Notes: a model not told the origin generated them from the letters alone. Counted from the stretch's first letter, positions 8,882 to 18,276 are shown. The stretch: 64,000 bases of DNA from Marinobacter sp. 2_MG-2023 (GCF_030546935.1 NZ_JAUOPH010000008.1:1-64000); one strand, 5' to 3'. Numbers and translations are program-made.

Positions 8882-9589
8882 CTATATGCGGTGTATATCT
8901 TTCAGGCGGCGCTGGTACCGCAATTTGTCGTGCAGTTCCCGGAGGGTTTTCAGACCGTTCTTACGGGCTTTGTTCAGGGCAATCAGAGTCAGTTCAGCAG
9001 TCGCCAGCGCGTCTGAAGCTGCGTGGTGTCTTGCGCTGACCTCCAGTCCAAAGTGGTCCGCCCAGTTATCCAGGCCTTTACCTTTGGTAAGGGCGTCCGG
9101 GAAAAATGCGGGCAGAATGTCAGCTACGTCCATCCAGGTATGGTTTTGGGTGTAGCCAAGCTCTGCCTTCAGGGTTTTCTCCAGAAACTTCTGGTCAAAT
9201 GCCGAGTGGTAGGCGAGTACCGGGTCGCCATTCATCCATTCCAGTAGAAACAGCAGTGCATCTTCGGTTTCATGTCCCTGGGTCAGCGCCTCGGGTCCTA
9301 TACCGTGAATAAGGACAGTCTTCGTGATGTCCAGCTCGGGGCGCTTCAGGATCAGGTCAAACTGATCGCTGAGGTCAATTGCTCCCCCCTTGATCGCGAC
9401 GGCACCAACAGCAATGACTTCATCCTTGGCTGGATGTAGCCCTGTAGTTTCCAGGTCGAGGACGATCAAGCGGCATTCGGAAAGCAGCTGATCACCCGGG
9501 GTTTTAGGGTTGGGCATGTTCTCTGGCGCGGTGTTACCGGTTTGGCCAGCGCGGCGACGTTCAATCCACTGTCTGATCTGTTCCAACAT
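8882..9589 (-). CDS. DnaQ-like 3'-5' exonuclease (DEDDh family)
   Basis: A 235-residue protein of the DNA polymerase III epsilon-like exonuclease family. The three exonuclease motifs are visible: Exo I with Asp45 and Glu47 (VLDLETTG), Exo II with Asp132 (AYHSAFDQKF) and Exo III with His188/His189 and Asp193 (RHHAASDALA). It lacks a clamp-binding tail and is not the replicative epsilon subunit itself. It lies 17 nt after the cNMP/CBS/DUF294 gene and ahead of the symporter genes, an arrangement I recall from the acetate-permease region of Pseudomonas. The substrate (DNA or RNA) cannot be told from the sequence. Confidence 0.9.
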   Translation of the reverse strand: MLEQIRQWIERRRAGQTGNTAPENMPNPKTPGDQLLSECRLIVLDLETTGLHPAKDEVIAVGAVAIKGGAIDLSDQFDLILKRPELDITKTVLIHGIGPEALTQGHETEDALLFLLEWMNGDPVLAYHSAFDQKFLEKTLKAELGYTQNHTWMDVADILPAFFPDALTKGKGLDNWADHFGLEVSARHHAASDALATAELTLIALNKARKNGLKTLRELHDKLRYQRRLKDIHRI

Positions 9590-9606
9590 GGGGCGGCAGC
9601 CTGGAT

Positions 9607-11535
9607 TCAGAGTTGGTAGGTAACTTCGAGTTTCTGCTGCAAGCGCTGGGCCTGCCGGAAAGACTCACGGAGAATGCGCCGGTCTAACTGGTTCAGATCA
9701 TCCGGATCTATGTAGTTGGAGAGCTCTTCGCCCCGCTCAAGCATTTCCTGATGTGACCGCATGCGGATGGCCTGAATCAGGCTGTAAGCATCTTTCCAGG
9801 CAGCGGCGTCTTTTGCTTCGAAGACCTCTTTCTCAACCAGTTCGTCCATTCTCTCAAGCGTATTTGCGCTTTTAACTCCGTTGGCAAGTGCAAAAACGCG
9901 TACGGCCTCAACGAAAGGTGCGAGGCCCTGGCGTTTCAGATCGAGGCTATGCTTTTTACCCTCAGACACAAAGCGAAAGTTCCGGAACATAGTCAGTGCC
10001 GGTTTTCTCTGAAACGCATTCCCGGCTAGCATCTTCTGGAAAAGGGCATTTTTGCGGACCCTTGTTGAAACTCTGTCCAGCAATTCGTCCAACTGCTCTT
10101 TTGGTCCGAATACCGCGCGCATATCCAGGAAAATAGAGGAGTAGACAAGATTTTGCGGTGTGGATGCATCGATGAAGCGGACAAACCAGTCATCCCATTC
10201 GCGATCGCTCAGGCACAGTTTTGGGTTGCTGGCCATAATGTTTCCCTTGCACAGGGTAAAGCCGCACTCTGCAAGCTCGTCGTTGACGACACGGGCGAAC
10301 GGCAGCAGTTTTTCCCTGACCTGGTCTTCCGTCATGCCCTCCGGTGTCTGGAAAAGTATGCCGTTGTCCTGGTCTGTCAGCAGCGTTTGCTCCTGCCGTC
10401 CTTCGCTGCCAAAGGTCAGCCAGGTGAAAGGAATGCCCGGATCGTTTTTCTTGATGTTGAGCTCAAGTACCCGTCGCACAGTAACGTCGTTGAGCGTGGT
10501 AATAATTTTCACAACCTGACCGGAGTCGGCACCATGGGCCATCATGGCATCGACCAGTCTGGAGACGTCGGTGCGCAAACTGACCAGGGTTCGTAAATGC
10601 GTTGCGGTACCTATGGTGCGGGCGAGATTAACCAGATCGACGCGCTGCAAAGAGAAAAGGTCCCGCTCCGAAACCATTCCTATCAGGCGGTTGTCTTCAT
10701 CGACCACACAAAGGTGAGCGAAGTGATGCTCGGCCATCAACATGGCTGCATCAAAAGCATCCGCATGGGCTCTCAGGCAGCAGGGGTTTTTGGTCATTGT
10801 CTGGCGAACCGGCGAGTCCAGGGTGCAGGTCTCTTCCGCAATCATGGTGCGCAGGTCGCGTAGGGTGAAAATGCCTGTTGGATGCCGGCTGTCATCGGTA
10901 ATGACAATGCTGCCAACGTTGTTTTCGTGCATTCGCGCAACGGCCTTGCGTATCGGCAAATCCGGAGAGCATACAATGGGGTTGCGATGGGCATAGCGTT
11001 CGAGAGGTGTGCTCAGAGATATGCTGGACCCTATGGATGCCATGGCGCCGGTTTGTATACGCTGGTTAACCTGGTCGAGCAAGCTGCTGACACCGCGCAA
11101 ACAGAAATCCCGGAAGGGTTCACTTTCGGAAATCAGGGTAACAAAGGTGTTCTGCTCTATGCTCAGGCAGAAGGTATCGCCAGTCGCACGATGTAGCGTT
11201 CGAGTTGGGCGTTCGCCTATGATGGCGGCTAGAGGAAAACACTCTCCCTGGCTGATCTCAAACGTGGTTTCTGTCTTTTCAGCCTTTTCATTATGACGTT
11301 CGCCACGGATCCGTCCCTGTTTTACAACGTAAAACCTGTTAACGATTCCGTCTTCAGCAGAAAGGACCACATCGCCATCTGCATAGAAGCGCAGTGTGGC
11401 GTGTTCGGCGAAGTGGGCGAGATGGTCGTCGTCCATATTTGAGAAGGGTGCATGCGCCTGCAGGAACCCCATAATAGAACGGGTATTCTGGGGGCGTGTC
11501 GTGTCCTGATTCGCTGCTGCCATAGCCGGTTCCAC
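9607..11535 (-). CDS. Cyclic-nucleotide-binding / CBS / DUF294 putative nucleotidyltransferase
   Basis: A 642-residue cytosolic protein with domains in this order: a cyclic-nucleotide-binding-like domain (about 25-140), two CBS domains (about 185-305), a DUF294 nucleotidyltransferase-like domain with the GSEGRQEQ...DQDN motif (about 375-395), and the helical DUF294 C-terminal domain (about 490-630). Relatives resemble the GlnD uridylyltransferase core and are thought to sense nucleotides; the target is unknown. The start may be GTG at 11535 or the ATG 12 nt later (11523); no ribosome site decides. It is transcribed away from smrA and toward the exonuclease gene. Confidence 0.9.
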   Translation of the reverse strand: MEPAMAAANQDTTRPQNTRSIMGFLQAHAPFSNMDDDHLAHFAEHATLRFYADGDVVLSAEDGIVNRFYVVKQGRIRGERHNEKAEKTETTFEISQGECFPLAAIIGERPTRTLHRATGDTFCLSIEQNTFVTLISESEPFRDFCLRGVSSLLDQVNQRIQTGAMASIGSSISLSTPLERYAHRNPIVCSPDLPIRKAVARMHENNVGSIVITDDSRHPTGIFTLRDLRTMIAEETCTLDSPVRQTMTKNPCCLRAHADAFDAAMLMAEHHFAHLCVVDEDNRLIGMVSERDLFSLQRVDLVNLARTIGTATHLRTLVSLRTDVSRLVDAMMAHGADSGQVVKIITTLNDVTVRRVLELNIKKNDPGIPFTWLTFGSEGRQEQTLLTDQDNGILFQTPEGMTEDQVREKLLPFARVVNDELAECGFTLCKGNIMASNPKLCLSDREWDDWFVRFIDASTPQNLVYSSIFLDMRAVFGPKEQLDELLDRVSTRVRKNALFQKMLAGNAFQRKPALTMFRNFRFVSEGKKHSLDLKRQGLAPFVEAVRVFALANGVKSANTLERMDELVEKEVFEAKDAAAWKDAYSLIQAIRMRSHQEMLERGEELSNYIDPDDLNQLDRRILRESFRQAQRLQQKLEVTYQL

Positions 11536-11706
11536 TTGCTCGTTATTATTGTCAACTAACAGTGTAGTCCACAGGTGTGGGTGTTCACTCTACGATTTTG
11601 GTCGCAATGTGATGATCATAGCACCGCGCAATCTCCCCGTTTTCTTTATGGGGAACGCGCCGGGTGGTAAAATTCTCCCATTCAAAAGGTTATTTAAAGC
11701 ACGGCC

Positions 11707-12288
11707 ATGACTACCAAAAATGATCGCCTCAGCTTTCTTGAGGAAATGAAGGATGTCCGGCGCATCCGAAAGCCCAATCGCGCCGAGATAGCCACACCCC
11801 GTGAGCTGACGCCCGGCCATCTGGAGCGTCAGCGGGCCGCTGTTGAGAAACCATTCAGCGACGCTAACCCACTGACCTCTGACATTGTCGATCCTTTAAC
11901 GGCGCACGACATACTGTGCTGGCAGCGGCCCGGTATTCAGCATGGGGTTTTTCGCAAGTTCAGGTTGGGCCAGTACCCCATCGAAGCCAGGTTGGATCTG
12001 CACCGGATGACGGTCGAGCAGGCACGCAGGGATGTATTCAGGTTTATTGGTGATTGTGTCCGCTATGGCCTGCGTTCAGTCATCATCCTTCATGGAAAGG
12101 GAGAACGTAATCCCGACGGGGTGGCACAGCTCAAGAGCTATCTCGCGAAATGGCTTCCGGAACTCTCAGATGTGCTGGCGTTTCATTCGGCCCAAAAACA
12201 CCATGGTGGAACCGGTGCAGTCTATGTCATGGTGCGGAAAGGTGAGCGGGAAAAGCAGAGTAACCGGGAGATCCACGGTACACGCTAA
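11707..12288 (+). CDS. smrA: Smr-domain endonuclease SmrA
   Basis: A 193-residue protein with a C-terminal Smr domain (about 92-180). The family signatures are present: LDLHRMT (about 96-102), the HGKG motif (129-132) and HHGGTGAVYV (about 165-174). Small Smr proteins of this type (YdaL/SmrA) have nicking or RNase activity; the MutS2-fused form acts on recombination intermediates or collided ribosomes. The N-terminal 90 residues are basic and probably flexible. The gene diverges from the CBS/DUF294 gene across a 171-nt gap in which no firm promoter was recognised. Confidence 0.88.
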   Translation: MTTKNDRLSFLEEMKDVRRIRKPNRAEIATPRELTPGHLERQRAAVEKPFSDANPLTSDIVDPLTAHDILCWQRPGIQHGVFRKFRLGQYPIEARLDLHRMTVEQARRDVFRFIGDCVRYGLRSVIILHGKGERNPDGVAQLKSYLAKWLPELSDVLAFHSAQKHHGGTGAVYVMVRKGEREKQSNREIHGTR

Positions 12289-12350
12289 GAACTACAAGGT
12301 GTCGGTTACCGTAAATATTTGGCCAATTCATTGTTAAGCAGGAGTTTAGT

Positions 12351-12542
12351 ATGAAGAAAACGTTATTAATGATGTTTTCGGTTCTGGTTCTGGCAGGTTG
12401 TCAGGATCGGGTCATCTGGGACGATAACGGTAAGGTTGAAAGTGCGACAGAGAACCGGGAGATCTGGGATTCTAATGGAAAAATGAAAACCGGAGAACGG
12501 GACATCTGGACCAACAAAGAGGGCGAGAAAGTTATTAAATAA
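12351..12542 (+). CDS. Tiny lipoprotein with a threefold internal repeat
   Basis: A 63-residue protein with a lipoprotein signal peptide (LVLAGC, lipid Cys17). The mature part is almost entirely three copies of a short unit R-x-I-W-[DT]-x-N-[GK], with tryptophans at 23, 39 and 53. A good ribosome site (caggag) precedes the ATG. It is too short for a known enzyme fold and I do not recognise the family. The exported, lipid-anchored location is well supported by the lipobox. The absence of Asp at +2 (CQDR) suggests sorting to the outer membrane. It stands between smrA and the molybdenum hydroxylase genes, apparently as its own unit. Confidence 0.75.
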   Translation: MKKTLLMMFSVLVLAGCQDRVIWDDNGKVESATENREIWDSNGKMKTGERDIWTNKEGEKVIK

Positions 12543-12634
12543 AGGCGTGCAAGATGCCTGACAGATACGTTTCGGCAAAGATAAAACTAATAACCCGGAA
12601 GACAGAGCCGGGACGATAACGGGAGAGAGTAGGC

Positions 12635-13159
12635 ATGGCACTGAGCCTTACAGTTAACGGCGAGCTGCACTCGTTGGATATAGAGGGTGATACCCCTTTG
12701 TTGTGGGTATTACGCGATGAACTGGGGCTCAAGGGCACCAAGTTCGGGTGTGGCGCGGGCCTTTGCGGTGCCTGCACGGTGCATCTGAATGGGCAGCCTG
12801 TGCGTTCCTGCTCTACATGGGCAGAGGCCGCAGTGGGTGGTGAAGTGACGACCATTGAAGGTCTGGCAGAGGATGGTAAGCTGCACGCCCTGCAAAATGC
12901 CTGGATTGCAGAGGGTGTGCCGCAGTGTGGCTACTGCCAGTCTGGCCAGATCATGAGTGCGGCTCACCTTTTGGCAACCAATCCGGCGCCAGCCCGGGAC
13001 GATGTTGTGGCGGCTATGACCGGCAACCTTTGCCGGTGCGGCACCTACTCGCGAATTATTGCCGCAGTTGAGTCTGTGGTTGAAAGCTCTTCGGTGGAAA
13101 ACTCTTCGGTAGATAGCTCTCTGGCTTACGATGCGGCAGTCGTCAGGGAGATAAGCTGA
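12635..13159 (+). CDS. (2Fe-2S) subunit of an IorA-type molybdenum hydroxylase
   Basis: A 174-residue small subunit of the xanthine oxidase family, similar to isoquinoline 1-oxidoreductase alpha (IorA). It carries two [2Fe-2S] clusters: the plant-ferredoxin type with Cys39, Cys44, Cys47 and Cys59, and the second with Cys98, Cys101, Cys133 and Cys135 (CGYCQSG and LCRCGTY). It passes electrons from the molybdopterin subunit encoded next (1-nt gap) to an acceptor. There is no FAD subunit nearby, as expected for IorAB-type enzymes that use cytochromes or quinones. The C-terminal tail (about 148-165) is rich in serine and repeats SSVE/SSVD, which is unusual. The substrate is not known. Confidence 0.93.
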   Translation: MALSLTVNGELHSLDIEGDTPLLWVLRDELGLKGTKFGCGAGLCGACTVHLNGQPVRSCSTWAEAAVGGEVTTIEGLAEDGKLHALQNAWIAEGVPQCGYCQSGQIMSAAHLLATNPAPARDDVVAAMTGNLCRCGTYSRIIAAVESVVESSSVENSSVDSSLAYDAAVVREIS

Positions 13160-13160
13160 T

Positions 13161-15365
13161 ATGACGATGAACCGACGCGACTTTCTCAAGGTAAGTGCTG
13201 GAACGTCTGGCACTTTGATGCTGTCCCTATCGCTCCCTGGGTGTTCCGGAATGCCGACTGGATACAAGCAGGAGACGGGTGAGTGGAAGCCGGATGCCTG
13301 GCTTGAAATAACGAATAACGACGAAGTTCATTTTACACTGGCCCGGGTTGAGATGGGGCAGGGTACCTATACCGGGCTTACCACTCTGATTGCAGAAGAG
13401 CTGGAAGTTGAACCGGCGGCGATCACTCCCAGATTTGCGCCTGTGGCGCCGGAATATCGCAATCCTTTGTACAAATTACAGTTAACCGGTGGCAGTACCA
13501 GTATAGCGACGAGCTGGGAGCCGTTGCGCACGGCAGGTGCGTCGGCGCGGCAGATGCTCATTATGGCAGCAGCGAGAGTATGGCAGGTGGATGCAGCCGA
13601 ATGTTCGGCTCGCGAAGGCCGGGTGATTCACCCCAATGGTCGGGAGTCCATGCGCTACGGGCAGTTGGTAGAGTTGGCATCGAAAGAAGTCCTTCGCGGT
13701 GATATCGCACTGAAACCGGCTGCCGAGTGGAAGTACATTGGCAAGCAGGGGGGCAAGCTTGATGCCCACGCCAAGTCTACTGGTACAGCAGTTTATGGCA
13801 TTGATGTTGAGCTGCCCGGAATGGTTTATGGCGTGGTAAGCCGGCCGCCCCGTTACGGTGCCAGAATCAAGGCGTTCAATGGGGACGAACTCCGCGCCAT
13901 GCCCGGCGTCCTCGATGTGTTTGAGATTGAGCGCGGTGTCGCGATCGTCGCCGACAAGTACTGGCGCGCGCGAAAAGCTCAGGATGCCTTGAAGGCTGAG
14001 TGGGATAATGAGGATGCGCTGTCGCTTTCTACCGACGAGGTGTTTGCATCCTACCGCAAGGCCGCCGATAAGGATCCCGGGGAGTCTGAGCGCAGCGAAG
14101 GCGACTATGAAGCTGCTGTTGGCGAAGCAGGGAAGGTATTTGAGGCGGAATACAGCCAACCCTACCTGGCTCACTCCACCCTGGAACCCATGAATGCCAC
14201 CGCATGGTACCGCGGTAACACCATCGAAGTCTGGGCGCCGACCCAGGCTCCGGATCTCGGCCGTATTGCCGCAGCCCGGGTAACCAATCTTTCTCCGAGT
14301 GACGTTACGATCAATACCACCTTTCTAGGTGGCGGCTTTGGTCGTCGCCTGACTCAGGACTACATCGAAGAAGCCGCAGCCGTTGCATATCGGATGAAAA
14401 AACCGGTAAAGCTGATCTGGTCGCGGGAAGAAGATACGCAGCACGATTTGTATCGCCCGGCCATGTTGCACCGGATGCAGGCTGGCCTTGAGGGCAACCA
14501 ACTGACCGGTTGGCACCATCAAATCATAGGCCCCCAGCTATTGGATTGGTATGTACGCAACGCCGCACCAGCTCAGTATCCCTGGGCGCCGAAGTTCATG
14601 TACGACACCCTGGGTAAGGTAGGCTTGCTCGCCGAAGGTATCGCCACGCCCAAGGATATGTCCGCCATTGAAGGCGCCATAGAGTACCCCTACAACGTAG
14701 CCAATATAGACATCCGCCACACCCATACCGACCCCGGCGTCCCCGTGACGTTCTGGCGCTCGGTGGGCTACTCCCACAATGGCTTTGCTGTTGAAACCTT
14801 CACGGATGAACTGGCTTACGAAACCGGACAAGATCCCTATCAGTTCCGCCGCAAACTGCTGGTGGGTCAGCCCCGTCATCTGGAAGTGCTCGACAGAGCT
14901 GCCCGCATAGCCGGCTGGAATACGCCTGTTCCGGAAGGTCGCGGGCGTGGCATAGCCCTTTTCAAGAGCTTTGGAACCTTTGTTGCTCAGGTAGTGGAAG
15001 CTGGTGTGGAGAACGGAAGCATCAAGGTTTACAAAGTGGCTTGTGCCGTGGATTGCGGCCAGGTGGTTAACCCGCGCATCGTAGAAGACCAGATAGAAGG
15101 CGGGATTATCTTCGGACTGACCGCTGCACTCTACGGCGAGATAACCCTCGAAGATGGTGAGGTGCAGCAGAGCAACTTTCACGATTACCAACTGATGCGC
15201 CAATATGAATTGCCAGAAATAACGGTAGATGTTGTGCAGAGCAGCGAAGCGCCAACAGGCGTTGGCGAGCCAGGTGTGCCCCCGGTCATACCGGCTCTGG
15301 GTAATGCGCTATTTGCGCTGACCGGCAAACGTCAGCGCAGCTTGCCTCTGAAAGCTGATGCCTGA
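13161..15365 (+). CDS. Molybdopterin-binding large subunit, IorB-type aldehyde/xanthine dehydrogenase
   Basis: A 734-residue catalytic subunit. The N terminus has a twin-arginine signal (NRRDFLKVSAG) with a hydrophobic stretch and a lipobox-like LPGCSG, so the folded enzyme is probably exported by Tat. The molybdenum-site signatures are present, including GGGFGRR (about 390) and the catalytic glutamate of GVGEPG (Glu703). It belongs to the isoquinoline 1-oxidoreductase beta / membrane aldehyde dehydrogenase group, which hydroxylates N-heterocycles or oxidises aldehydes. The partner is the [2Fe-2S] protein just upstream; XdhC, encoded with an 8-nt overlap downstream, probably inserts sulfurated cofactor. 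Start is ATG 13161, with a second ATG at 13167. Confidence 0.93.
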   Translation: MTMNRRDFLKVSAGTSGTLMLSLSLPGCSGMPTGYKQETGEWKPDAWLEITNNDEVHFTLARVEMGQGTYTGLTTLIAEELEVEPAAITPRFAPVAPEYRNPLYKLQLTGGSTSIATSWEPLRTAGASARQMLIMAAARVWQVDAAECSAREGRVIHPNGRESMRYGQLVELASKEVLRGDIALKPAAEWKYIGKQGGKLDAHAKSTGTAVYGIDVELPGMVYGVVSRPPRYGARIKAFNGDELRAMPGVLDVFEIERGVAIVADKYWRARKAQDALKAEWDNEDALSLSTDEVFASYRKAADKDPGESERSEGDYEAAVGEAGKVFEAEYSQPYLAHSTLEPMNATAWYRGNTIEVWAPTQAPDLGRIAAARVTNLSPSDVTINTTFLGGGFGRRLTQDYIEEAAAVAYRMKKPVKLIWSREEDTQHDLYRPAMLHRMQAGLEGNQLTGWHHQIIGPQLLDWYVRNAAPAQYPWAPKFMYDTLGKVGLLAEGIATPKDMSAIEGAIEYPYNVANIDIRHTHTDPGVPVTFWRSVGYSHNGFAVETFTDELAYETGQDPYQFRRKLLVGQPRHLEVLDRAARIAGWNTPVPEGRGRGIALFKSFGTFVAQVVEAGVENGSIKVYKVACAVDCGQVVNPRIVEDQIEGGIIFGLTAALYGEITLEDGEVQQSNFHDYQLMRQYELPEITVDVVQSSEAPTGVGEPGVPPVIPALGNALFALTGKRQRSLPLKADA

Positions 15366-16383
15366 CACCTCAGCGGGTCCGATGGCCGGAGCCCATGAAT
15401 CGGTCATCAAAGATGTTTTGTCATGGCTTGAGCAAGGCCGGCGGGTATGGTTGTGCACCATTGTGGACACCTGGGGATCATCACCGCGCCCGGCAGGCTC
15501 GTGGCTGGCGGTCAATGATTCAGGGCAATGGAGTGGTTCCGTGTCGGGCGGCTGTCTGGAGGAAGATCTCCTGCGCCGTACCGTCGAGGAGGGCGCGGAC
15601 TACCCGGTTCTCGTCGATTACGGCATCACTGATAACGACCGTGACGATTTCCGTTTGCCGTGTGGGGGCAGTATCCGGTTGCTGGTAGAGCCGTTGGGTA
15701 ATGCTTCTGGTACAAACAGTGCAGCAATTGAGCATGTGCGACAGTTGGCGGAATCGCTGAAAGACCGGGGCTCAGCCATGCGTCGCGTTAGCCTGCAGGG
15801 TAGCATTGCTTTGGAACTTGCAGTGCCTGGTGCTCGCCCGGGAGTTGTATTTAATGGTGAAGAGTTACGCCACACGCTGCAGCCTGAGTGCCGGCTGTTG
15901 CTGATCGGAGCCGGTGAGGTAGCCCGTTATGTGGCTGAGTTTGCGGTCGCCGCGGACTTTAACGTAACTCTGTGTGAGCCGCGGGAAGCCTTTGCATCCG
16001 GTTGGGGTTACGACCACCTGCCACTTGATCGGCGTTTGCCGGACGACTTGATTACTGGTTTTTTTGACGACCCATGTTGTGGCGTGCTCGCACTGGCCCA
16101 TGATCCGCGAATCGACGACATGGGTTTGCTGGCGGCGCTTGAGTCCAGCGCCTTCTACATCGGTGCAATGGGGTCCGCTCGAACGTCTGAGGCGCGGCGC
16201 GCTCGCCTGGCCTCCCTTGGCGTTGATGAAAATGTTTTGAAGCGATTACGGGCGCCGATAGGTGTTGATATTCCCAGTAAAACCCCTGCAGAAATCGCCA
16301 TTTCTGTTGTTGCTGATCTGATCAAAGAGCGGCATCATTTGCGAACAGCCTTCGAGCCCTACACTTCAACCTTGGGAAAATAA
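15358..16383 (+). CDS. XdhC/CoxI family molybdenum cofactor maturation protein
   Basis: A 341-residue protein with the N-terminal XdhC_CoxI domain (about 10-85, with TWGSSPRPAG and SGGCLEED) and the C-terminal Rossmann-like XdhC_C domain (about 175-325, with LLLIGAGEVARYV). XdhC proteins bind molybdenum cofactor, help its sulfuration and deliver it to xanthine-oxidase-family enzymes. The 8-nt overlap with the large subunit gene argues that it serves that enzyme. The next gene, mtnB, begins 3 nt after its stop, so the transcript probably continues into methionine salvage. Confidence 0.92.
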   Translation: MPDTSAGPMAGAHESVIKDVLSWLEQGRRVWLCTIVDTWGSSPRPAGSWLAVNDSGQWSGSVSGGCLEEDLLRRTVEEGADYPVLVDYGITDNDRDDFRLPCGGSIRLLVEPLGNASGTNSAAIEHVRQLAESLKDRGSAMRRVSLQGSIALELAVPGARPGVVFNGEELRHTLQPECRLLLIGAGEVARYVAEFAVAADFNVTLCEPREAFASGWGYDHLPLDRRLPDDLITGFFDDPCCGVLALAHDPRIDDMGLLAALESSAFYIGAMGSARTSEARRARLASLGVDENVLKRLRAPIGVDIPSKTPAEIAISVVADLIKERHHLRTAFEPYTSTLGK

Positions 16384-16386
16384 TCC

Positions 16387-17013
16387 GTGTTTGATGTAAG
16401 CCGTTTCGCCATTGTTGCCCAGTCCATCATGGACGCCGGGCGTTTTCTGTTCGGGCGGGGATGGTCTCCGGCTACGAGCAGCAACTATTCGGCCCGTTTG
16501 GATAGTGACCACATCGCCATCACAGTATCAGGCCGGCATAAGGGCGAACTGGAGGCGGGTGATGTCATGGTAGTCGATCTTGATGGCAGGCCGGTGCAGA
16601 GTAATTGCCGTGCCTCGGCAGAAACCTTGTTACATACGTCGCTGTATCAGATCTTTCCAGATGCAGGAGCCGTTCTCCACACACACTCCGTGAGCGCAAC
16701 GGTTCTGAGTCGGCTGTTGCCTGAAGGCGCCTCACTGAAGCTTGAAGGCTATGAATTGCAAAAAGCGTTTGATGGCATTGATACCCACGAATCGATTTTG
16801 ACAGTGCCGGTTTTCGAGAACACTCAGGACATTGAGGCGTTGGCACGGGAAACCCGGGAATGGTTTATGGCAAACCCGGAACAGCCGGGCTACCTGATCC
16901 GCGGGCACGGGCTATACACCTGGGGTAAAACTATGGCGGATTGCCTTCGGCACGTGGAAGCCTTTGAATTTCTGTTTGAATGTGAACTTGCAACTATGAG
17001 GGTTCGCCCATGA
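16387..17013 (+). CDS. mtnB: Methylthioribulose-1-phosphate dehydratase
   Basis: A 208-residue class II aldolase-fold enzyme that dehydrates 5-methylthioribulose 1-phosphate in methionine salvage. Zinc ligands are visible as His98 and His100 (VLHTHS) and His174 (IRGHGLYTWG); Glu79 (SAETLLH) is the likely catalytic acid/base. The start is GTG at 16387, 3 nt after the xdhC-like stop. It overlaps mtnD by 4 nt (ATGA). The next two pathway enzymes follow directly, while mtnA and the nucleosidase are not in this window. Confidence 0.95.
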   Translation: MFDVSRFAIVAQSIMDAGRFLFGRGWSPATSSNYSARLDSDHIAITVSGRHKGELEAGDVMVVDLDGRPVQSNCRASAETLLHTSLYQIFPDAGAVLHTHSVSATVLSRLLPEGASLKLEGYELQKAFDGIDTHESILTVPVFENTQDIEALARETREWFMANPEQPGYLIRGHGLYTWGKTMADCLRHVEAFEFLFECELATMRVRP

Positions 17014-17570
17014 CGACTCTGAGCATTTTTCATACACATAACCCCAGTGCAGCTGGAACAGTGACCAGTGATGCAGTAGAAATTGGTCAATTATTAAACA
17101 ATGTCGGTGTTCGCTTTGAGCGCTGGCCAACGCAGGATTTGCCGGCGGACGCGTCCCCTGAGCAGATCCTGGAGGCCTACAGCGAGGAGGTTGCGAAGCT
17201 GAAGGCAGAGAGTGGTTTTCAGACTGCCGATGTTGTGAGCCTCAACCCGGGCAACCCGCAGAAAGAGGCATTCCGGCAGAAGTTCCTGGATGAGCACACC
17301 CACAGTGAAGATGAGGTGCGCTTTTTCGTACGCGGGCAGGGAATATTCTATTTGCACCTTGGTGATCAGGTGTTTGCTGTGCAGTGCCAGAGAAACGACC
17401 TGATCAGCGTACCCGAAGGTACCCGCCACTGGTTTGATATGGGGCCGGAGCCTGAGTTCACCTGCATTCGGCTGTTTACCAATCCTGAGGGTTGGGTTGC
17501 AGAGTTTACCGGAGAAGATATTGCCGAGCGCCTGCCGCGTTTTGAGGCGCTGGAGAGGACAACTCTATGA
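17010..17570 (+). CDS. mtnD: Acireductone dioxygenase
   Basis: A 186-residue cupin enzyme acting late in methionine salvage. With Fe(II) it turns acireductone into the 2-keto precursor of methionine plus formate; with Ni(II) it gives an off-pathway product. The metal ligands are His96, His98, Glu102 and His140 (EHTHSEDEVR and GTRHWFD). Length and motifs are typical. It overlaps mtnB and mtnC by 4 nt each, so the three enzymes are made in step. Confidence 0.96.
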   Translation: MTTLSIFHTHNPSAAGTVTSDAVEIGQLLNNVGVRFERWPTQDLPADASPEQILEAYSEEVAKLKAESGFQTADVVSLNPGNPQKEAFRQKFLDEHTHSEDEVRFFVRGQGIFYLHLGDQVFAVQCQRNDLISVPEGTRHWFDMGPEPEFTCIRLFTNPEGWVAEFTGEDIAERLPRFEALERTTL

Positions 17571-18256
17571 TACGCGTGATTCTTACCGATATTGAAGGCA
17601 CAACCAGCTCGATTTCTTTTGTGCACGATGTGTTGTTTCCCTACACCACTGAGCATATGCCGGGATTTATTCGTGATCAGCAGGATGATCCCGAAGTGTC
17701 AGAGCAGCTTGACCTGTTAGCAGAACAATCCGGTACGGACCGGGGCGATGTGGAAGCGCTGATAGAAACGCTCCAGTCCTGGATTCGTGAAGACCGGAAG
17801 GCAACGCCGCTTAAGACGCTCCAGGGTTTGGTATGGGAGCAGGGTTATCAGCATGGTGAGTTGAAAGGCCATATCTATGAAGATGCCGCAAAGTACCTTC
17901 AGCAGTGGCACGATCGTGGGCTGCGCTTATACGTTTATTCCTCCGGTTCGGTAAAAGCCCAGAAACTGATTTTTGGCTTTTCCAGTGCCGGCGATTGTAC
18001 GCCGTTTTTCTCCGGTTATTTCGATACCCGGATCGGTGGCAAAAAAGAGCCAGATGCCTATCGTAATATTCTCAGTGAACTTGGTGTAGAGGCTGGAACC
18101 GTAATGTTCCTGTCCGATGTCGAAGCTGAGCTTGAGGCCGCGGAGGCCGCAGGTATGAAAACCGCCTGGTTGATTCGGGACTCTGAGGTGCCAGAAACAG
18201 AACGATTTGTTGCCCGAAACTTTGCCGAAGTGGACGCCCTGCTGCAAAAGCGATAG
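17567..18256 (+). CDS. mtnC: Acireductone synthase (enolase-phosphatase)
   Basis: A 229-residue HAD-superfamily enzyme that enolises and dephosphorylates 2,3-diketo-5-methylthiopentyl 1-phosphate to acireductone. The HAD nucleophile motif is DIEGTTSS (Asp8, Glu10), followed by the Ser of YSSGSVKAQK and the acidic motif FLSDVEAELEAA near residue 180. It overlaps mtnD by 4 nt and lies 20 nt before the DUF3080 lipoprotein gene. Confidence 0.96.
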   Translation: MIRVILTDIEGTTSSISFVHDVLFPYTTEHMPGFIRDQQDDPEVSEQLDLLAEQSGTDRGDVEALIETLQSWIREDRKATPLKTLQGLVWEQGYQHGELKGHIYEDAAKYLQQWHDRGLRLYVYSSGSVKAQKLIFGFSSAGDCTPFFSGYFDTRIGGKKEPDAYRNILSELGVEAGTVMFLSDVEAELEAAEAAGMKTAWLIRDSEVPETERFVARNFAEVDALLQKR

Positions 18257-18276
18257 CCAACAGCTGTGAGGTAACC

